Positions 8,093 to 17,585 of a stretch of DNA of 46,820 nt are shown here, piece after piece. The stretch covers positions 1 through 46,820 of the forward strand of contig CAZIFQ010000025.1 in NCBI GenBank assembly GCA_964538375.1, written 5' to 3'. Origin of the DNA: JAUUZQ01 sp964538375 (GTDB lineage Bacteria; Bacteroidota; Bacteroidia; Bacteroidales; GCA-2748055). Numbering within the stretch: position 1 is the stretch's first letter; each line of letters begins with the position of its first letter. Both the position numbers and the translations under genes were made by a program. Under the pieces are notes generated by a model. The model saw only the letters and a program-made list of their open reading frames with translations. It ran no database searches and had not been told where the DNA came from.

Positions 8093-8100
8093 TAGCTTTG
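8093..8100 (+). promoter_or_regulatory. Candidate -7 element for lipA
   Basis: TAGCTTTG is an exact TAnnTTTG match, 25 nt upstream of the lipA ATG and downstream of the trpB terminator. No TTG at the standard -33 distance is evident. Confidence 0.4.
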
Positions 8101-8125
8101 GTTTTTATTTTAAAAGAGTATCAGG

Positions 8126-8977
8126 ATGAGTGGAGAAAGAAAGCGTTTACCGCACTGGATGAAAATGAAAATGCCCGGCGGAAAGCTGTATATGGATGTA
8201 AAAGAGATTGTTGCAAAAAATAACTTACACACTATTTGTACCAGCGGTAACTGTCCGAATATTGGAGAGTGCTGGGCAGAGGGAACTGCGACCTTCATGA
8301 TATTGGGTGATATATGTACCAGAGCATGCAAGTTTTGCGCTGTGAAAACAGGCAAACCCGAAGCGGTGGATATAAATGAACCAAAGCGTTTGGCTGAATC
8401 CATAAAAATGATGAAGGTGAGGCATGCTGTTATCACCTCTGTGGACCGTGATGATCTTGCTGATAAGGGCTCAGGGTTTTGGGCTGAAACAATACGTACC
8501 CTGAAAGAGAAAGTGCCAGGATTAACTATGGAAACGCTTATTCCGGATTTCGATGCAGTACCTGAATTTGTGCAGAAGGTAATTGATGCCGGACCGGAAG
8601 TGATCTCACATAACCTGGAGACAGTGCGGAGATTAACACCACAGATTCGCAGCAGGGCGAAATACGATACAAGTTTGAAGGTGATAAAGCAGATAAGCGA
8701 TTCCGGACTCGTATCGAAATCAGGTATTATGCTGGGACTGGGAGAAACAGAAGAGGAGATATTGGAAGTGATGGATGATCTGAGAGCAGTTGGATGCCAG
8801 GTGATAACCATTGGACAATACCTGCAGCCAAGCCTGGAACATATACCAGTGGAGGAATATATTCCGCCATCTATTTTTGAGAAGTACCGTGAAATAGGAC
8901 TTCAAAAAGGATTCAGGCATATTGAAAGCAGTCCGTTGGTAAGATCATCCTACCACGCAGAAAAACACATTCTGTAG
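8126..8977 (+). CDS. lipA: Lipoyl synthase
   Basis: A 283-residue radical SAM enzyme with both LipA cluster motifs: the auxiliary cluster cysteines Cys38, Cys43 and Cys49 (ICTSGNCPNIGECW) and the radical SAM cluster cysteines Cys64, Cys68 and Cys71 (CTRACKFC). The C-terminal RSSYHA carries the serine that ligates the auxiliary cluster. It inserts two sulfurs into octanoyl groups on lipoyl-dependent enzymes such as pyruvate dehydrogenase and the glycine cleavage system. It is followed 106 nt later by lipB on the same strand, the next enzyme-partner of the pathway. Length and motifs are typical and intact. Confidence 0.97.
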   Translation: MSGERKRLPHWMKMKMPGGKLYMDVKEIVAKNNLHTICTSGNCPNIGECWAEGTATFMILGDICTRACKFCAVKTGKPEAVDINEPKRLAESIKMMKVRHAVITSVDRDDLADKGSGFWAETIRTLKEKVPGLTMETLIPDFDAVPEFVQKVIDAGPEVISHNLETVRRLTPQIRSRAKYDTSLKVIKQISDSGLVSKSGIMLGLGETEEEILEVMDDLRAVGCQVITIGQYLQPSLEHIPVEEYIPPSIFEKYREIGLQKGFRHIESSPLVRSSYHAEKHIL

Positions 8978-9001
8978 AGACGCGTCATGTGGCGCGTCTA
9001 T
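8976..9001. repeat. Short palindromic repeat (REP-like hairpin)
   Basis: AGACGCG (8978-8984) pairs with CGCGTCT (8993-8999), directly after the lipA stop. A decayed look-alike (tgtagaga...tctc, ends GAGA/TCTC) is at 10131-10158. Similar GTAGAGACGCG...CGCGTCTC hairpins are scattered through many bacterial genomes. Confidence 0.55.
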
Positions 9002-9083
9002 AAGAATTACATAAGAAATTACATAATTAACTACAGCTAAAAATTTAAAAAACAATAAGTTAGAAAATAGAATATCTTCAAAA

Positions 9084-9776
9084 GTGAAAGAAAAAAATGA
9101 TATAGTAGTCGAATTTCAAGACCTGGGTGATAAGGACTATAAAGAAACCTGGGATTACCAGGAGGTCTTGTTCAATAAGTGGATGGATTTCAAGAGAAAC
9201 GGAAGTGTGGGAGTAGCTCCGAAGCAATACCTGCTATTTGTGGAGCATCCTCATGTATATACGCTTGGAAAGAGCGGAGATGAGCAGAATATGCTCATTC
9301 AAAAAGACTTTCTGAAGAAAATTAATGCTACCTACTATAAGATCAACAGGGGAGGCGATATCACATATCACGGTCCGGGACAGATAGTCGGTTATCCTAT
9401 TCTTGACCTTGAAACATTTGCCATGGGATTGAAAGAGTATATTGCATTCCTGGAAGATTCCATTATTGAGTTGTGTCTTAACTATGAATTAAATGCTTCC
9501 CATTCTTCGCAAGCGACCGGTGTTTGGCTCGATGTTGGCCACCCGCATAAAGAACGTAAAATTGCTGCTATCGGCGTACGCGCCAGCAGGTACGTAACCA
9601 TGCATGGCTTTGCCTTTAATATAAACACAGATATGAATTATTTTACTTATATCAACCCGTGTGGTTTCCAGGAAAAAGGAGTTACTTCAATGGAGAAAGA
9701 ACTGGGTAAGAAACTCGATTATGCAATAATTAAGGAAGAGCTGAAGAGTATACTATTGAGACGGCTGCACGGATAG
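9084..9776 (+). CDS. lipB: Lipoyl(octanoyl) transferase
   Basis: A 230-residue protein of the LipB family. It shows RGGDITYHGPGQIVGYPI, the conserved Lys segment RKIAAIGVRASRYVTMHGFAFN and the catalytic Cys segment NPCGFQEKGVTS. LipB moves octanoate from acyl carrier protein to lipoyl domains, which LipA then sulfurates. The start is a GTG at 9084: no in-frame ATG lies between it and residue 31 or so, and starting there would cut the domain. A nearby ATG at about 9097 is out of frame. The next gene is convergent. Confidence 0.93.
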   Translation: MKEKNDIVVEFQDLGDKDYKETWDYQEVLFNKWMDFKRNGSVGVAPKQYLLFVEHPHVYTLGKSGDEQNMLIQKDFLKKINATYYKINRGGDITYHGPGQIVGYPILDLETFAMGLKEYIAFLEDSIIELCLNYELNASHSSQATGVWLDVGHPHKERKIAAIGVRASRYVTMHGFAFNINTDMNYFTYINPCGFQEKGVTSMEKELGKKLDYAIIKEELKSILLRRLHG

Positions 9777-9806
9777 AAGGTAGACCTTCTTTGACAACCG
9801 CGTGCG

Positions 9807-10115
9807 TTAGCGCTGCTGCGGTGGCTCATTATTCGGTGGCTGATATAAGGTTGACAGTTCATTTTTCAAATCGCCGTCTTCTAACATTCCAAGCAAAATA
9901 ATCGCTTCGTCGCGATCAACTCCACATACTGCCGGATCGGCTTTGAACAGGTCGCATACCCTGGGGCGATCAGGATGATCATAGATGGCACATTTGTAAT
10001 CATCTGTTAAATGAATGCATCTGACGCCTGCTGGTTTACCATCTGGCATTCCGGGTATGGCAGAGCTGATTGATGGAGCGATGCAACAAGCACCACAGTT
10101 GGGGCGACATTTCAT
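9807..10115 (-). CDS. YkgJ-like cysteine-cluster protein
   Basis: A protein of about 102 residues beginning MKCRPNCGACC, with the Cys cluster C-x3-C-x2-CC and further Cys in RCIHL, KCAIYD and RVCDLF. This is the pattern of the YkgJ/UPF0153 family of putative zinc or iron chelating proteins, whose biochemical role is not established. The open frame extends upstream to 10160, but the 15 extra residues come from the decayed hairpin repeat at 10131-10158 and are not part of the family, so the ATG at 10115 is preferred. It converges with lipB; the stop lies inside a GC-rich hairpin (ACCGC/GCGGT, 9797-9822) that could terminate either gene. Confidence 0.75.
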   Translation of the reverse strand: MKCRPNCGACCIAPSISSAIPGMPDGKPAGVRCIHLTDDYKCAIYDHPDRPRVCDLFKADPAVCGVDRDEAIILLGMLEDGDLKNELSTLYQPPNNEPPQQR

Positions 10116-10176
10116 GAGTTTATTCTTGTTTGTAGAGAAGCGCCACATCGCGAGTCTCAAGGTAAAGATAATAAAT

Positions 10177-12294
10177 CTATAATATCTGTTTCAGGGCTTC
10201 AGAAACCTCCTTTACCGGAAGCTGACATTGTTTGTCTTTGCAGACATAGATCATTGTTTCACCCACAATGGATTTGTTTTTTAACAAGACGAGTTTACCC
10301 TCGTCATTGCCACCAAGCAGAAATACATTGGGTAGGTAGTGTTTATCTATTTCTTTTCGAATTTTCTCAAAATCTGATCCCACGATTGCAACTTCAAAGG
10401 GTTCACTGGCAAACCAAGCCATTAGTATATCCCAGTTGGCGTAATATGCTCCATGAGCCAATGCATTTTTCTTCACATTGTCAAGCATAATTTTCGACAT
10501 TTGAATATACTCGTCATAGTAGAAGTATGTACCCAGGAGATAGAGGTTCTTTGCCATTTCTGAATTAGCAGAAGGGATCACATTGTCATTGATCTCCATT
10601 TTTCGGGCGATCAACTGCGGATCAAGATCCGAGGTATAGTAAAACATGCCGCTTTCATCATCAAAAAAATGAGCAATGGCATATCTTGCCAAGTTTTTTG
10701 CTTCTGTCAACCATTGTTCTTCAAATGTTGACTGGTAGATAGCAATAAAAGCAGAAATGGTAAACGCATAGTCATCCAGAAATCCATTGATCGTTGATTT
10801 TCCATCTTTATAATTTCTATTCAATCGGTGTCCATCAAATATCATATTTTCTTTCAGGAATTCAGCATTCTTCAGGGCTGCTTTCAAATAGGGTTTTTTG
10901 TCAAACACCCTGTAGCTGTCAATATATCCCTTGATCATCAGGGCATTCCAGGATGTTAGTATTTTATCATCTAACCCGGGTCTGATACGTTTTTCTCTTT
11001 CTTTAAGTAGCACATTCTTTGCCTTGGCAATATGCTGCATTAATTCAGATTCAGATATCCCGTATTTTTTGGCGATTTTCTGATCACTGGAAGTTTTGAG
11101 AAGGATATTTACTCCATTTTCCCAATTTCCTTTAATCGTGGTATTGTAATATTCTTTGATAAGATCTGCATCATTTCCAAGCAATGATTCCAGTTCACTA
11201 TTCTCCCACACATAGTATTTCCCTTCAATTCCTTCACTGTCTGCGTCAAGTGCAGAATAGAATCCACCTTCTTTTGATGTCATCTCCCTTTCAATAAACT
11301 GAATCGTTTCTTCAACAATACGTTTATAGCTTGGGTCCTTTGTTTTCTGGTATGCCGAAGCATATAAGCTGAGCAATTGAGCGTTATCGTATAGCATTTT
11401 CTCAAAATGTGGCACTTTCCAGTGAGCATCTGTGGAATACCTGGCAAATCCACCTCCAATTTGGTCATAAATCCCTCCGTCAGCCATTTTTTGAAGTGTT
11501 GTGGTCACCGCTTCCAGTGACTGCTGATCCTGTGTTAAGTGATTATGGAAGAGCAGGTATTGATATCCAACAGGAAGTGGGAATTTAGGAGCTCCCGCAT
11601 GACCGCCATTTTTGTAGTCAATCCGTACTTCCCATGCTTCAAAAATAGCTTTCAAATCATTCAAGGAGTAATCGGAAACCTCGGTACTTCTATAGATCGT
11701 TTCATCTGATCGAATCCCCTGGGTGAGTTTGGCTGCTTGCTCTTCAGTCTCTTTTGGATGAAGTTTTACGAATTCAGATACTTGTTTGAGCATGTCAAGC
11801 CATTGAGCAGGAGGGAAATAGGTTCCGCCATAGATAGGTCGACCATCGGGTAAGGTAATGCAGTTCAATGGCCAGCCACCCCTCCCGGTCAAAAGTTGCA
11901 CGGCGTTCATGTAAACCTGGTCAATGTCAGGTCTCTCCTCCCGGTCCACTTTGATTGCCACAAAATGATCGTTCATATATTGAGCAATCTCTTCGTTTTC
12001 AAAGCTTTCATGCTCCATTACATGGCACCAGTGACAGGCAGAGTAACCTATACTGACAATTATTAGCTTGTTTTCCCTTGTAGCTTTCTCCAGTGCTTCT
12101 TCTCCCCAGGGATGCCAATTAACTGGATTGTGTGCATGTTGCAAAAGGTAAGGACTGCTTTCGTTAATGAGGTGATTAGTGAATTTATGTATTGAAGATT
12201 CCATTGTTTGTTTATTTTTTTGCCGCTGACCACAGGAAGAAAGTGAGATGAGTATTAGAATTACAATTGTAAAAAATGTTTTCATTTGGATCAT
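10177..12294 (-). CDS. DUF255 thioredoxin-fold / glycosidase-like lipoprotein (YyaL, SPATA20 type)
   Basis: A 705-residue protein with a lipoprotein signal peptide (lipobox LSSC, Cys21; the ATG at Met4 is an equally good start). Residues 40-200 match the DUF255 thioredoxin-like domain: LINESSPYLLQHAHNPVNW, then SACHWCHVMEHESF with CHWC at 87-90, followed by DREERPDIDQVYM and GRGGWPLNCITLPDG. The remainder is the all-alpha six-hairpin region (CHFEKMLYDNAQLL-type motif, here VPHFEKMLYDNAQLLSLY). The family is widespread (YyaL in Bacillus, SPATA20 in animals) but its reaction is unknown. A lipoprotein form points to the periplasm or outer membrane. Confidence 0.9.
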   Translation of the reverse strand: MIQMKTFFTIVILILISLSSCGQRQKNKQTMESSIHKFTNHLINESSPYLLQHAHNPVNWHPWGEEALEKATRENKLIIVSIGYSACHWCHVMEHESFENEEIAQYMNDHFVAIKVDREERPDIDQVYMNAVQLLTGRGGWPLNCITLPDGRPIYGGTYFPPAQWLDMLKQVSEFVKLHPKETEEQAAKLTQGIRSDETIYRSTEVSDYSLNDLKAIFEAWEVRIDYKNGGHAGAPKFPLPVGYQYLLFHNHLTQDQQSLEAVTTTLQKMADGGIYDQIGGGFARYSTDAHWKVPHFEKMLYDNAQLLSLYASAYQKTKDPSYKRIVEETIQFIEREMTSKEGGFYSALDADSEGIEGKYYVWENSELESLLGNDADLIKEYYNTTIKGNWENGVNILLKTSSDQKIAKKYGISESELMQHIAKAKNVLLKEREKRIRPGLDDKILTSWNALMIKGYIDSYRVFDKKPYLKAALKNAEFLKENMIFDGHRLNRNYKDGKSTINGFLDDYAFTISAFIAIYQSTFEEQWLTEAKNLARYAIAHFFDDESGMFYYTSDLDPQLIARKMEINDNVIPSANSEMAKNLYLLGTYFYYDEYIQMSKIMLDNVKKNALAHGAYYANWDILMAWFASEPFEVAIVGSDFEKIRKEIDKHYLPNVFLLGGNDEGKLVLLKNKSIVGETMIYVCKDKQCQLPVKEVSEALKQIL

Positions 12295-12371
12295 TTAGGA
12301 AATAAACAATTATCGAAAGCGATAGTTCATTGCACAGATCTGATTATTTATCTTGCTGAAAATTGTATTTA

Positions 12372-12554
12372 ATGAACAGGGTTTTTCTTTTTTTCGCTTG
12401 TGTAATGGTAACTTCTTCTTGCATGAAGAAGCCAGACTACCATATAGATATTTCCTACTCAGGGGAGCAGCTCCGATATGTCCAGTGTCCGCTGGCTGAT
12501 TCACTCATGCCCGGAGAGGGTGAGCTGTGTACGCCTTCGCATTATTGTGGTTAG
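12372..12554 (+). CDS. Small putative lipoprotein with C-terminal cysteines
   Basis: A 60-residue ORF starting MNRVFLFFACVMVTSSC, a typical lipoprotein signal with lipobox TSSC (Cys17). The mature part of 44 residues has three more Cys (VQCPLAD, ELCTPSHYCG), ending CG-stop. It lies divergently between the two large minus-strand genes. I recognise no family. The clear lipobox and the paired cysteines argue for a real gene, but its size leaves room for chance. Confidence 0.5.
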   Translation: MNRVFLFFACVMVTSSCMKKPDYHIDISYSGEQLRYVQCPLADSLMPGEGELCTPSHYCG

Positions 12555-12582
12555 TGGGATGATGCCTATATTTTTGAGTTCA

Positions 12583-15500
12583 TTATTTGCCAATAAGAAT
12601 GAACGGTGACCAATAAAATGGATGAGCATAGGTCCCTTCATCAATCATTTTTAGCTTTGCCTCTCTTAATGGTTTAGAAAATTCTTGTTTTTCCTGTTCT
12701 CCATTTAACAGGTTCTTGTAAAAATCTATCATTAAATCAGAAGTGGAGTTATCGGAGACTTTCCATAGTGAAACAATGATATTTTTGCTTCCGGCATATA
12801 GCAAGGCTCTGGATAGTCCTATCAGGCCTTCTCCTAAGTATATTTCTCCCAGGCCTGTTTCACAAGCTGAAAGAACAGTTAAATCGGCATTTAAATCCAG
12901 GTTATAAAATTCTCCTGAATATAAAATCCCATCTTCGCTTGCTGTAGAGTCTTGGGCTAAGAGAATTCCTGACAACTCCGGGTGTTCGAAATTGACAACT
13001 CCATGTGTTGCAAAGTGAATAAGCTTGTAGTTTTTCAAGCCACCTTCTTTGATAAATTTTTCGTTTGCATTTTGCTTTAATTGAACTAAGGCCTTTCTGT
13101 CTTTTTTGTCAAACTCATTATAAATTTCTTTCACCTCAGTTTCTGTACCGGGCAGAGGACTCACAAATTGACCATCTACAAGTCTGCTCCTTATTGTTAT
13201 AGTATCATTTAGTTCTGTGTCAAATTGCCTCAACAATTCCCGTGATCGCATAGTAAGCCCTGCTGTACTCGCATCGTTGAATACCGGGGCAAGAGCAATC
13301 CAATCATTTAATTCTATATGTTCCGGTTTGCTTGCTGCTTCTTTAGGAAAGGTTTTGAAAAATAAGTTAGCTGAATAAGAATACGAAATATTATATTTCT
13401 TTATCAGGTAAGGCAGTTCTTTCCATTCTTTTCCCTCCGGATTTTCAGTTAACAGTGTTTCAAACGGTATTCTACTTAAAAAGACATCAGGAATAATGAT
13501 CAGGTTTTTAATTTCTTTATTCAACTTTTCAGGAATTAATTGCTGGTGCATTTTATAAGCATATTTTTTATATGATTTAGCATACTTCGAGCTGTTGACA
13601 TAAAGAAGACCGAAATGATAGTCACGTATAGTATCAGCAAAGTTTTCGCAGGTAGGAACAGTTTTAATGTCCAGGTTTTCCTTTGTTATTGTGAAAATTG
13701 TAATGATAGTGTCACCTGTGAAATAACTTATAATGGCAGTTTCTTCGTCAAGTAAATTCTGGATTTCCTTAACACTCGCTGGTTTGTTATTGTATTTCAG
13801 TTCAAAATATTCAGGATACTGACTTTCAAAAAAAGCTATCAGTTCATAGGAATTGCGGCTAGCATTGAATAGCTTATCTCTGAATGTAATTTCATTTGTG
13901 CTGTCGGGTTTTTCGGCAAGTAGTCTTTTGTAAAGTGCAATATCAATCTGCAGTTTATGTTCCTTTTTTAATAAACTATCAGGGATTCCGACAAATTTTT
14001 GTGCTTCAGCACCTGCAAGTGCTTCCAATAAAACTGATGATTTGTTTTTTTCGGAGAAATAGAAAGCGAGGTTCTTATAGTATAAAACTTTGTCTGGTTT
14101 TGCTATTGCTATGAGCTTATGAGAAACACTAATAGCTCCTTCATACACCTTGTATGCTTTTTCGCCAATGACAATTTTGTCAAATTCTGTGAGAACAGAC
14201 TGACGGACCTGGTTGAGTAAGGTGTCGCACGCCTGGTAGAGGTGTAAGGCGAGTTCCAATTTGGGTAAAGTAATTTCGGTATCTGTAAATATATGCGCCT
14301 TTCCCTGCATGGCTTGTAATAAATATGGCCAATTCAGGTAATCTTCGATAATGGGTACAGAATAGACATTTCCGGAATCATCAAAATTTCTTAAGCTTGC
14401 TTCTATTGTGTTTTGAAAATATTGTAATGCCAAATTGTAATCATGATTTTGATAATAAAGTAGAGCGATATTATTATAGGTCCTCGCTACATCCAAATTT
14501 TTGTCACCCAATAGTCCTTTACTTATTTCAAGACTTCTGGAATAATAATCCAATGCTTCGTCGAAATTTAATTTATGGTAGTAAACGTTTGCAATATTAT
14601 TATAGTTCCTCGCTACATCCATATTCTTTTCGCCAAATAGCTCTTTGTCTATTTGTAAGGCTTTCATATGATATTGCAGTGCCAGGTCGTATTCATTTTT
14701 ATTATCATAGGCAAGGCCAATTCCTGTATAATTACTTGACACAGAGCGGTGTTTCTCCCCAAATATCTTTATTCCAATTTCCAGGCTTTTAAAATAATAC
14801 TCCAATGCTTTGTCGTTTTCTGTTATATGATCATAGACATTTGCGATATTGTTATAACTGCTAGCTATACTAGAATGATTCTCACCAAACAGTTCTTTTC
14901 TTATTTGCAAAGCTTTGAAATAAAATTGCAATGCCAGGTCGTATTCATAGTTAAGCGTGTATATTGTACCAATATTATTATAACTTGTGGCTAAATACAT
15001 ATGTTTTTCACCCAGAAGTTCTTTAAATATTTGTACATTTTTATTATGATATTCCAATGCCAGGTCATATTCATTTTTGTCCCGATAAACATTTGCAATA
15101 TTATTATACGTCATTGCCACATCAACGTGATTCTCTGAAAATAATTCTTTTCTTATTTGTATCGCTTTAAAAAAGTATTGCAGAGCCAGATCATATTCGT
15201 ACTTAGAGTGGTAGATGTTTCCGATATTATTATAACTTGTTGCCACAAGAGGATGATCTTCGCCGTGTATTTTTTTAAGTATTTCTAATGCCTTTAAATA
15301 GTTTTGCAGTGCCAGGTCGTATTCGTTCTTGTCGCCGTAAATAATTCCCATATTACCATAGCCGGCAGCTACATTAGTGTGATTTTCGCCAAATAGCTCC
15401 AGGGATATTTCTAAAGATTTAGCAATGTATTCCAGCGCCGCATCGTATTCATCATTTTGTGCTTTCAGACCTCCGATATTATTATAACTTGCTGCCACCT

Positions 15501-15972
15501 TGGCGTGTTTTTCACCAAATATTTCTTTTCTTATTTTGAGTGTTTTTTCCCAGTAAAATAGGGTAGAATCATTTTTTGATTGATACAAAAATTGCAATCC
15601 CAGGATATGATAGGCATCAGCAAATATGGTATCACTTTCACAACTATGTTTTAGTGTTTTTTCAATGGCAGGTTTTATTGTTGCTATTGCCATATCCATT
15701 TGCCACTGTTTTTGGAAACACTCACCGTGTTTTGTTTCGCTTTGTAAGTATTTCCTCCATTGCCCGTGTTCCTGATACAATGCGCTTGCTTTTTCAAAAT
15801 ATACATTGGCACTATCATACTTTGTACTATCCTGAAAAAGGATTGCTTTCTCATAGCAGATTTTTGCCATAACTGTATCGTTGGCCACATCCTGTGCAAA
15901 AGACTGTTGGGCGAGAATAGTATGGATTGCCAGGGTAGCTAAAATTTTGAAGGTTTTCATTGTATGATTCAT
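12583..15972 (-). CDS. Secreted TPR-CHAT protein (caspase-like protease domain)
   Basis: An 1129-residue protein with an N-terminal Sec signal (ILATLAIHTILAQQSFAQ). Residues from about 140 to 540 contain at least nine consecutive 42-residue TPR units of the kinesin-light-chain type (pattern SYNNIGNIY..KYEYDLALQY..KALQI.KELFGE.H). The C-terminal third is a CHAT domain, a caspase/separase-clan protease, with the catalytic dyad His990 (HFATHG) and Cys1037 (LSACETGLG), followed by GLSRALLYAGSKNIIVSLW. CHAT enzymes are cysteine proteases often activated by partner binding to the TPRs. The signal peptide means this one acts in the periplasm or outside. The substrate is unknown. A second Met at residue 5 is an alternative start. 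Confidence 0.9.
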   Translation of the reverse strand: MNHTMKTFKILATLAIHTILAQQSFAQDVANDTVMAKICYEKAILFQDSTKYDSANVYFEKASALYQEHGQWRKYLQSETKHGECFQKQWQMDMAIATIKPAIEKTLKHSCESDTIFADAYHILGLQFLYQSKNDSTLFYWEKTLKIRKEIFGEKHAKVAASYNNIGGLKAQNDEYDAALEYIAKSLEISLELFGENHTNVAAGYGNMGIIYGDKNEYDLALQNYLKALEILKKIHGEDHPLVATSYNNIGNIYHSKYEYDLALQYFFKAIQIRKELFSENHVDVAMTYNNIANVYRDKNEYDLALEYHNKNVQIFKELLGEKHMYLATSYNNIGTIYTLNYEYDLALQFYFKALQIRKELFGENHSSIASSYNNIANVYDHITENDKALEYYFKSLEIGIKIFGEKHRSVSSNYTGIGLAYDNKNEYDLALQYHMKALQIDKELFGEKNMDVARNYNNIANVYYHKLNFDEALDYYSRSLEISKGLLGDKNLDVARTYNNIALLYYQNHDYNLALQYFQNTIEASLRNFDDSGNVYSVPIIEDYLNWPYLLQAMQGKAHIFTDTEITLPKLELALHLYQACDTLLNQVRQSVLTEFDKIVIGEKAYKVYEGAISVSHKLIAIAKPDKVLYYKNLAFYFSEKNKSSVLLEALAGAEAQKFVGIPDSLLKKEHKLQIDIALYKRLLAEKPDSTNEITFRDKLFNASRNSYELIAFFESQYPEYFELKYNNKPASVKEIQNLLDEETAIISYFTGDTIITIFTITKENLDIKTVPTCENFADTIRDYHFGLLYVNSSKYAKSYKKYAYKMHQQLIPEKLNKEIKNLIIIPDVFLSRIPFETLLTENPEGKEWKELPYLIKKYNISYSYSANLFFKTFPKEAASKPEHIELNDWIALAPVFNDASTAGLTMRSRELLRQFDTELNDTITIRSRLVDGQFVSPLPGTETEVKEIYNEFDKKDRKALVQLKQNANEKFIKEGGLKNYKLIHFATHGVVNFEHPELSGILLAQDSTASEDGILYSGEFYNLDLNADLTVLSACETGLGEIYLGEGLIGLSRALLYAGSKNIIVSLWKVSDNSTSDLMIDFYKNLLNGEQEKQEFSKPLREAKLKMIDEGTYAHPFYWSPFILIGK

Positions 15973-16248
15973 TTATTTATTTATTCTGGACCTGGAAGAT
16001 ATCATTGCCGGGTGTATGAAATGGAAAAGGCAACAAAGTAACTTACTGAGTAAAGCATGTTCCAATTATCAGTTCAGGATGAACTGAGTGTAAAATTGAT
16101 TTTTCAAATGAAATCTTTTTGTAGGATCCAAGTGCCCAAAGGCAGGATGGTACAGCATCTTCTACAAACACGTAACACCTGCAAGGAGCAGCTTCGGGTG
16201 ACGTTCTCGCTTCAACAAATAAATGTATGAATTATTTTGCAAAGGGAG
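15973..16248. other. Intergenic region upstream of the TPR-CHAT gene
   Basis: These 276 bases carry no ORF I can support. They must hold the minus-strand promoter of the TPR-CHAT gene, but no exact TAnnTTTG element is present on that strand near the start. Confidence 0.3.
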
Positions 16249-17361
16249 CTATAACTCCATCTCATATACCCTGTAGCGACGTATTTCCCTTGCTTCCAGC
16301 TTTTTAATGGCGTTGATCATGGGCCAGTTGTCTTCCAGTACGTAGTTGATCTCCATCTGCATATCTTCTGCATATAGCATTTCATTCAAAGCCCGGTAAA
16401 TTAAACTGTCAACTGCCTTTTTCTGATATTCAGGAATCACACCCAGGGCGAACATGCGGTATTTTCTCAAACGAGGAATGCCTCGCAATACTTTTATAAA
16501 ACCAAAGGGGAACAGCCGGCCGTTTAAGCCCTTTAGAAGGGAATTTACGTCAGGTAAAACTATGGCAAATCCTACTTGCCGACCGTTTCTGTCTTCAGCA
16601 AAAAGTACGCCTTTTGGCTGTATTATTCTCTTCATGTCGTTTGCCATGACATTTACTTCTGCATCGGTAACGGGAGAATAGCCCCAATTTTGGGTGAGCG
16701 ATTCATTTGAGAGTTGAATGATATTTTGAATCTCCTCATCGTAATTCTTCATGTCCAGTTGGCGAATACTGATTCCGTATCGTTCTACAACACTATCAGT
16801 TAAATCTTTTATTCGTCCAGGTAGGCGGTAACCATCTGCAATAGAAATATCCCAACAAATTAAATCTTTGGCTTTTTTCAAACCGAAATCTTCCATGTAT
16901 TCTCTGTAGTAGGGCGGATTATATGGAGCCATGATAACAGGGGAGGGCTTGAATCCTTCCACCACCATTCCAAATTCCTGGGAAACTAAACTCCAGGGAC
17001 CGCGCATTGAAGTGCATTTTGCTTTCTCCAACCATTCCTTAGCTGCTTCAAATAACAGCGTGGAGGCGGTTTTATCAGGAATACATTCATAGTATCCGAA
17101 AAGACCAATCCTCTCTTGCCAGAATTCGGCGCCAAGTGTGTCGATAAATGCGGCAATGCGTCCAATGACTTTTCCATTGTTTTTTAATAAGAAGAGCTGC
17201 CATTCGCAGTGCTCCATAAATGGATTTGTTTTGGGGTGGAATAATTTTCTCTGTTCACTGCGTAAAGGAGGGACCCATACTTCATCCCGGGCATACAATT
17301 TATAGGGAAAATTTATAAAGTCGCGCATATCGCGACGAGATTGGACAGAATAGATCTTCAT
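16249..17361 (-). CDS. GNAT-like N-acetyltransferase family protein (YghO-like)
   Basis: A protein of about 370 residues from the ATG at 17361; the frame opens 13 codons earlier (17400), but MKIYSVQSRRDMRDFINFPY is the family-like N-terminus. It shows FINFPYKLYARDEVWVPPL, FLLKNNGKVIGRIAAFID and MRGPWSLVSQEFGMVVEGF, as in the large GNAT-like proteins related to E. coli YghO, plus VGFAIVLPDVN and MFALGVIPEYQKKAVDSLIYRAL, the acetyl-CoA-binding beta-bulge region of a GNAT fold. The acceptor substrate is not known. Divergent from the isochorismatase-like gene at 17586. Confidence 0.7.
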   Translation of the reverse strand: MKIYSVQSRRDMRDFINFPYKLYARDEVWVPPLRSEQRKLFHPKTNPFMEHCEWQLFLLKNNGKVIGRIAAFIDTLGAEFWQERIGLFGYYECIPDKTASTLLFEAAKEWLEKAKCTSMRGPWSLVSQEFGMVVEGFKPSPVIMAPYNPPYYREYMEDFGLKKAKDLICWDISIADGYRLPGRIKDLTDSVVERYGISIRQLDMKNYDEEIQNIIQLSNESLTQNWGYSPVTDAEVNVMANDMKRIIQPKGVLFAEDRNGRQVGFAIVLPDVNSLLKGLNGRLFPFGFIKVLRGIPRLRKYRMFALGVIPEYQKKAVDSLIYRALNEMLYAEDMQMEINYVLEDNWPMINAIKKLEAREIRRYRVYEMEL

Positions 17362-17585
17362 AGTTGAAGATAAATTTAAGCGTTTTAATTTAAGATGCAA
17401 TTCCTGGCTTATATTGCATGTAAGTATCTATTCCACGGATCTTCCACTTTGCGGGAAATTAAATTATAATGGTGAGATCTTTCAGTAAATCATATAATTT
17501 TCTATTCAATTACTCCATAAAATGATTGTCACAAGATCATTTTTACTTAAATTGCCGTAAGCCGTAACTTTTATTATTTATTCCT

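Noticed and set aside
12310..12504. Minus-strand open frame of 64 codons before the DUF255 gene
   Set aside because: It is antisense to the small lipoprotein candidate at 12372-12554 and has no signal or domain.
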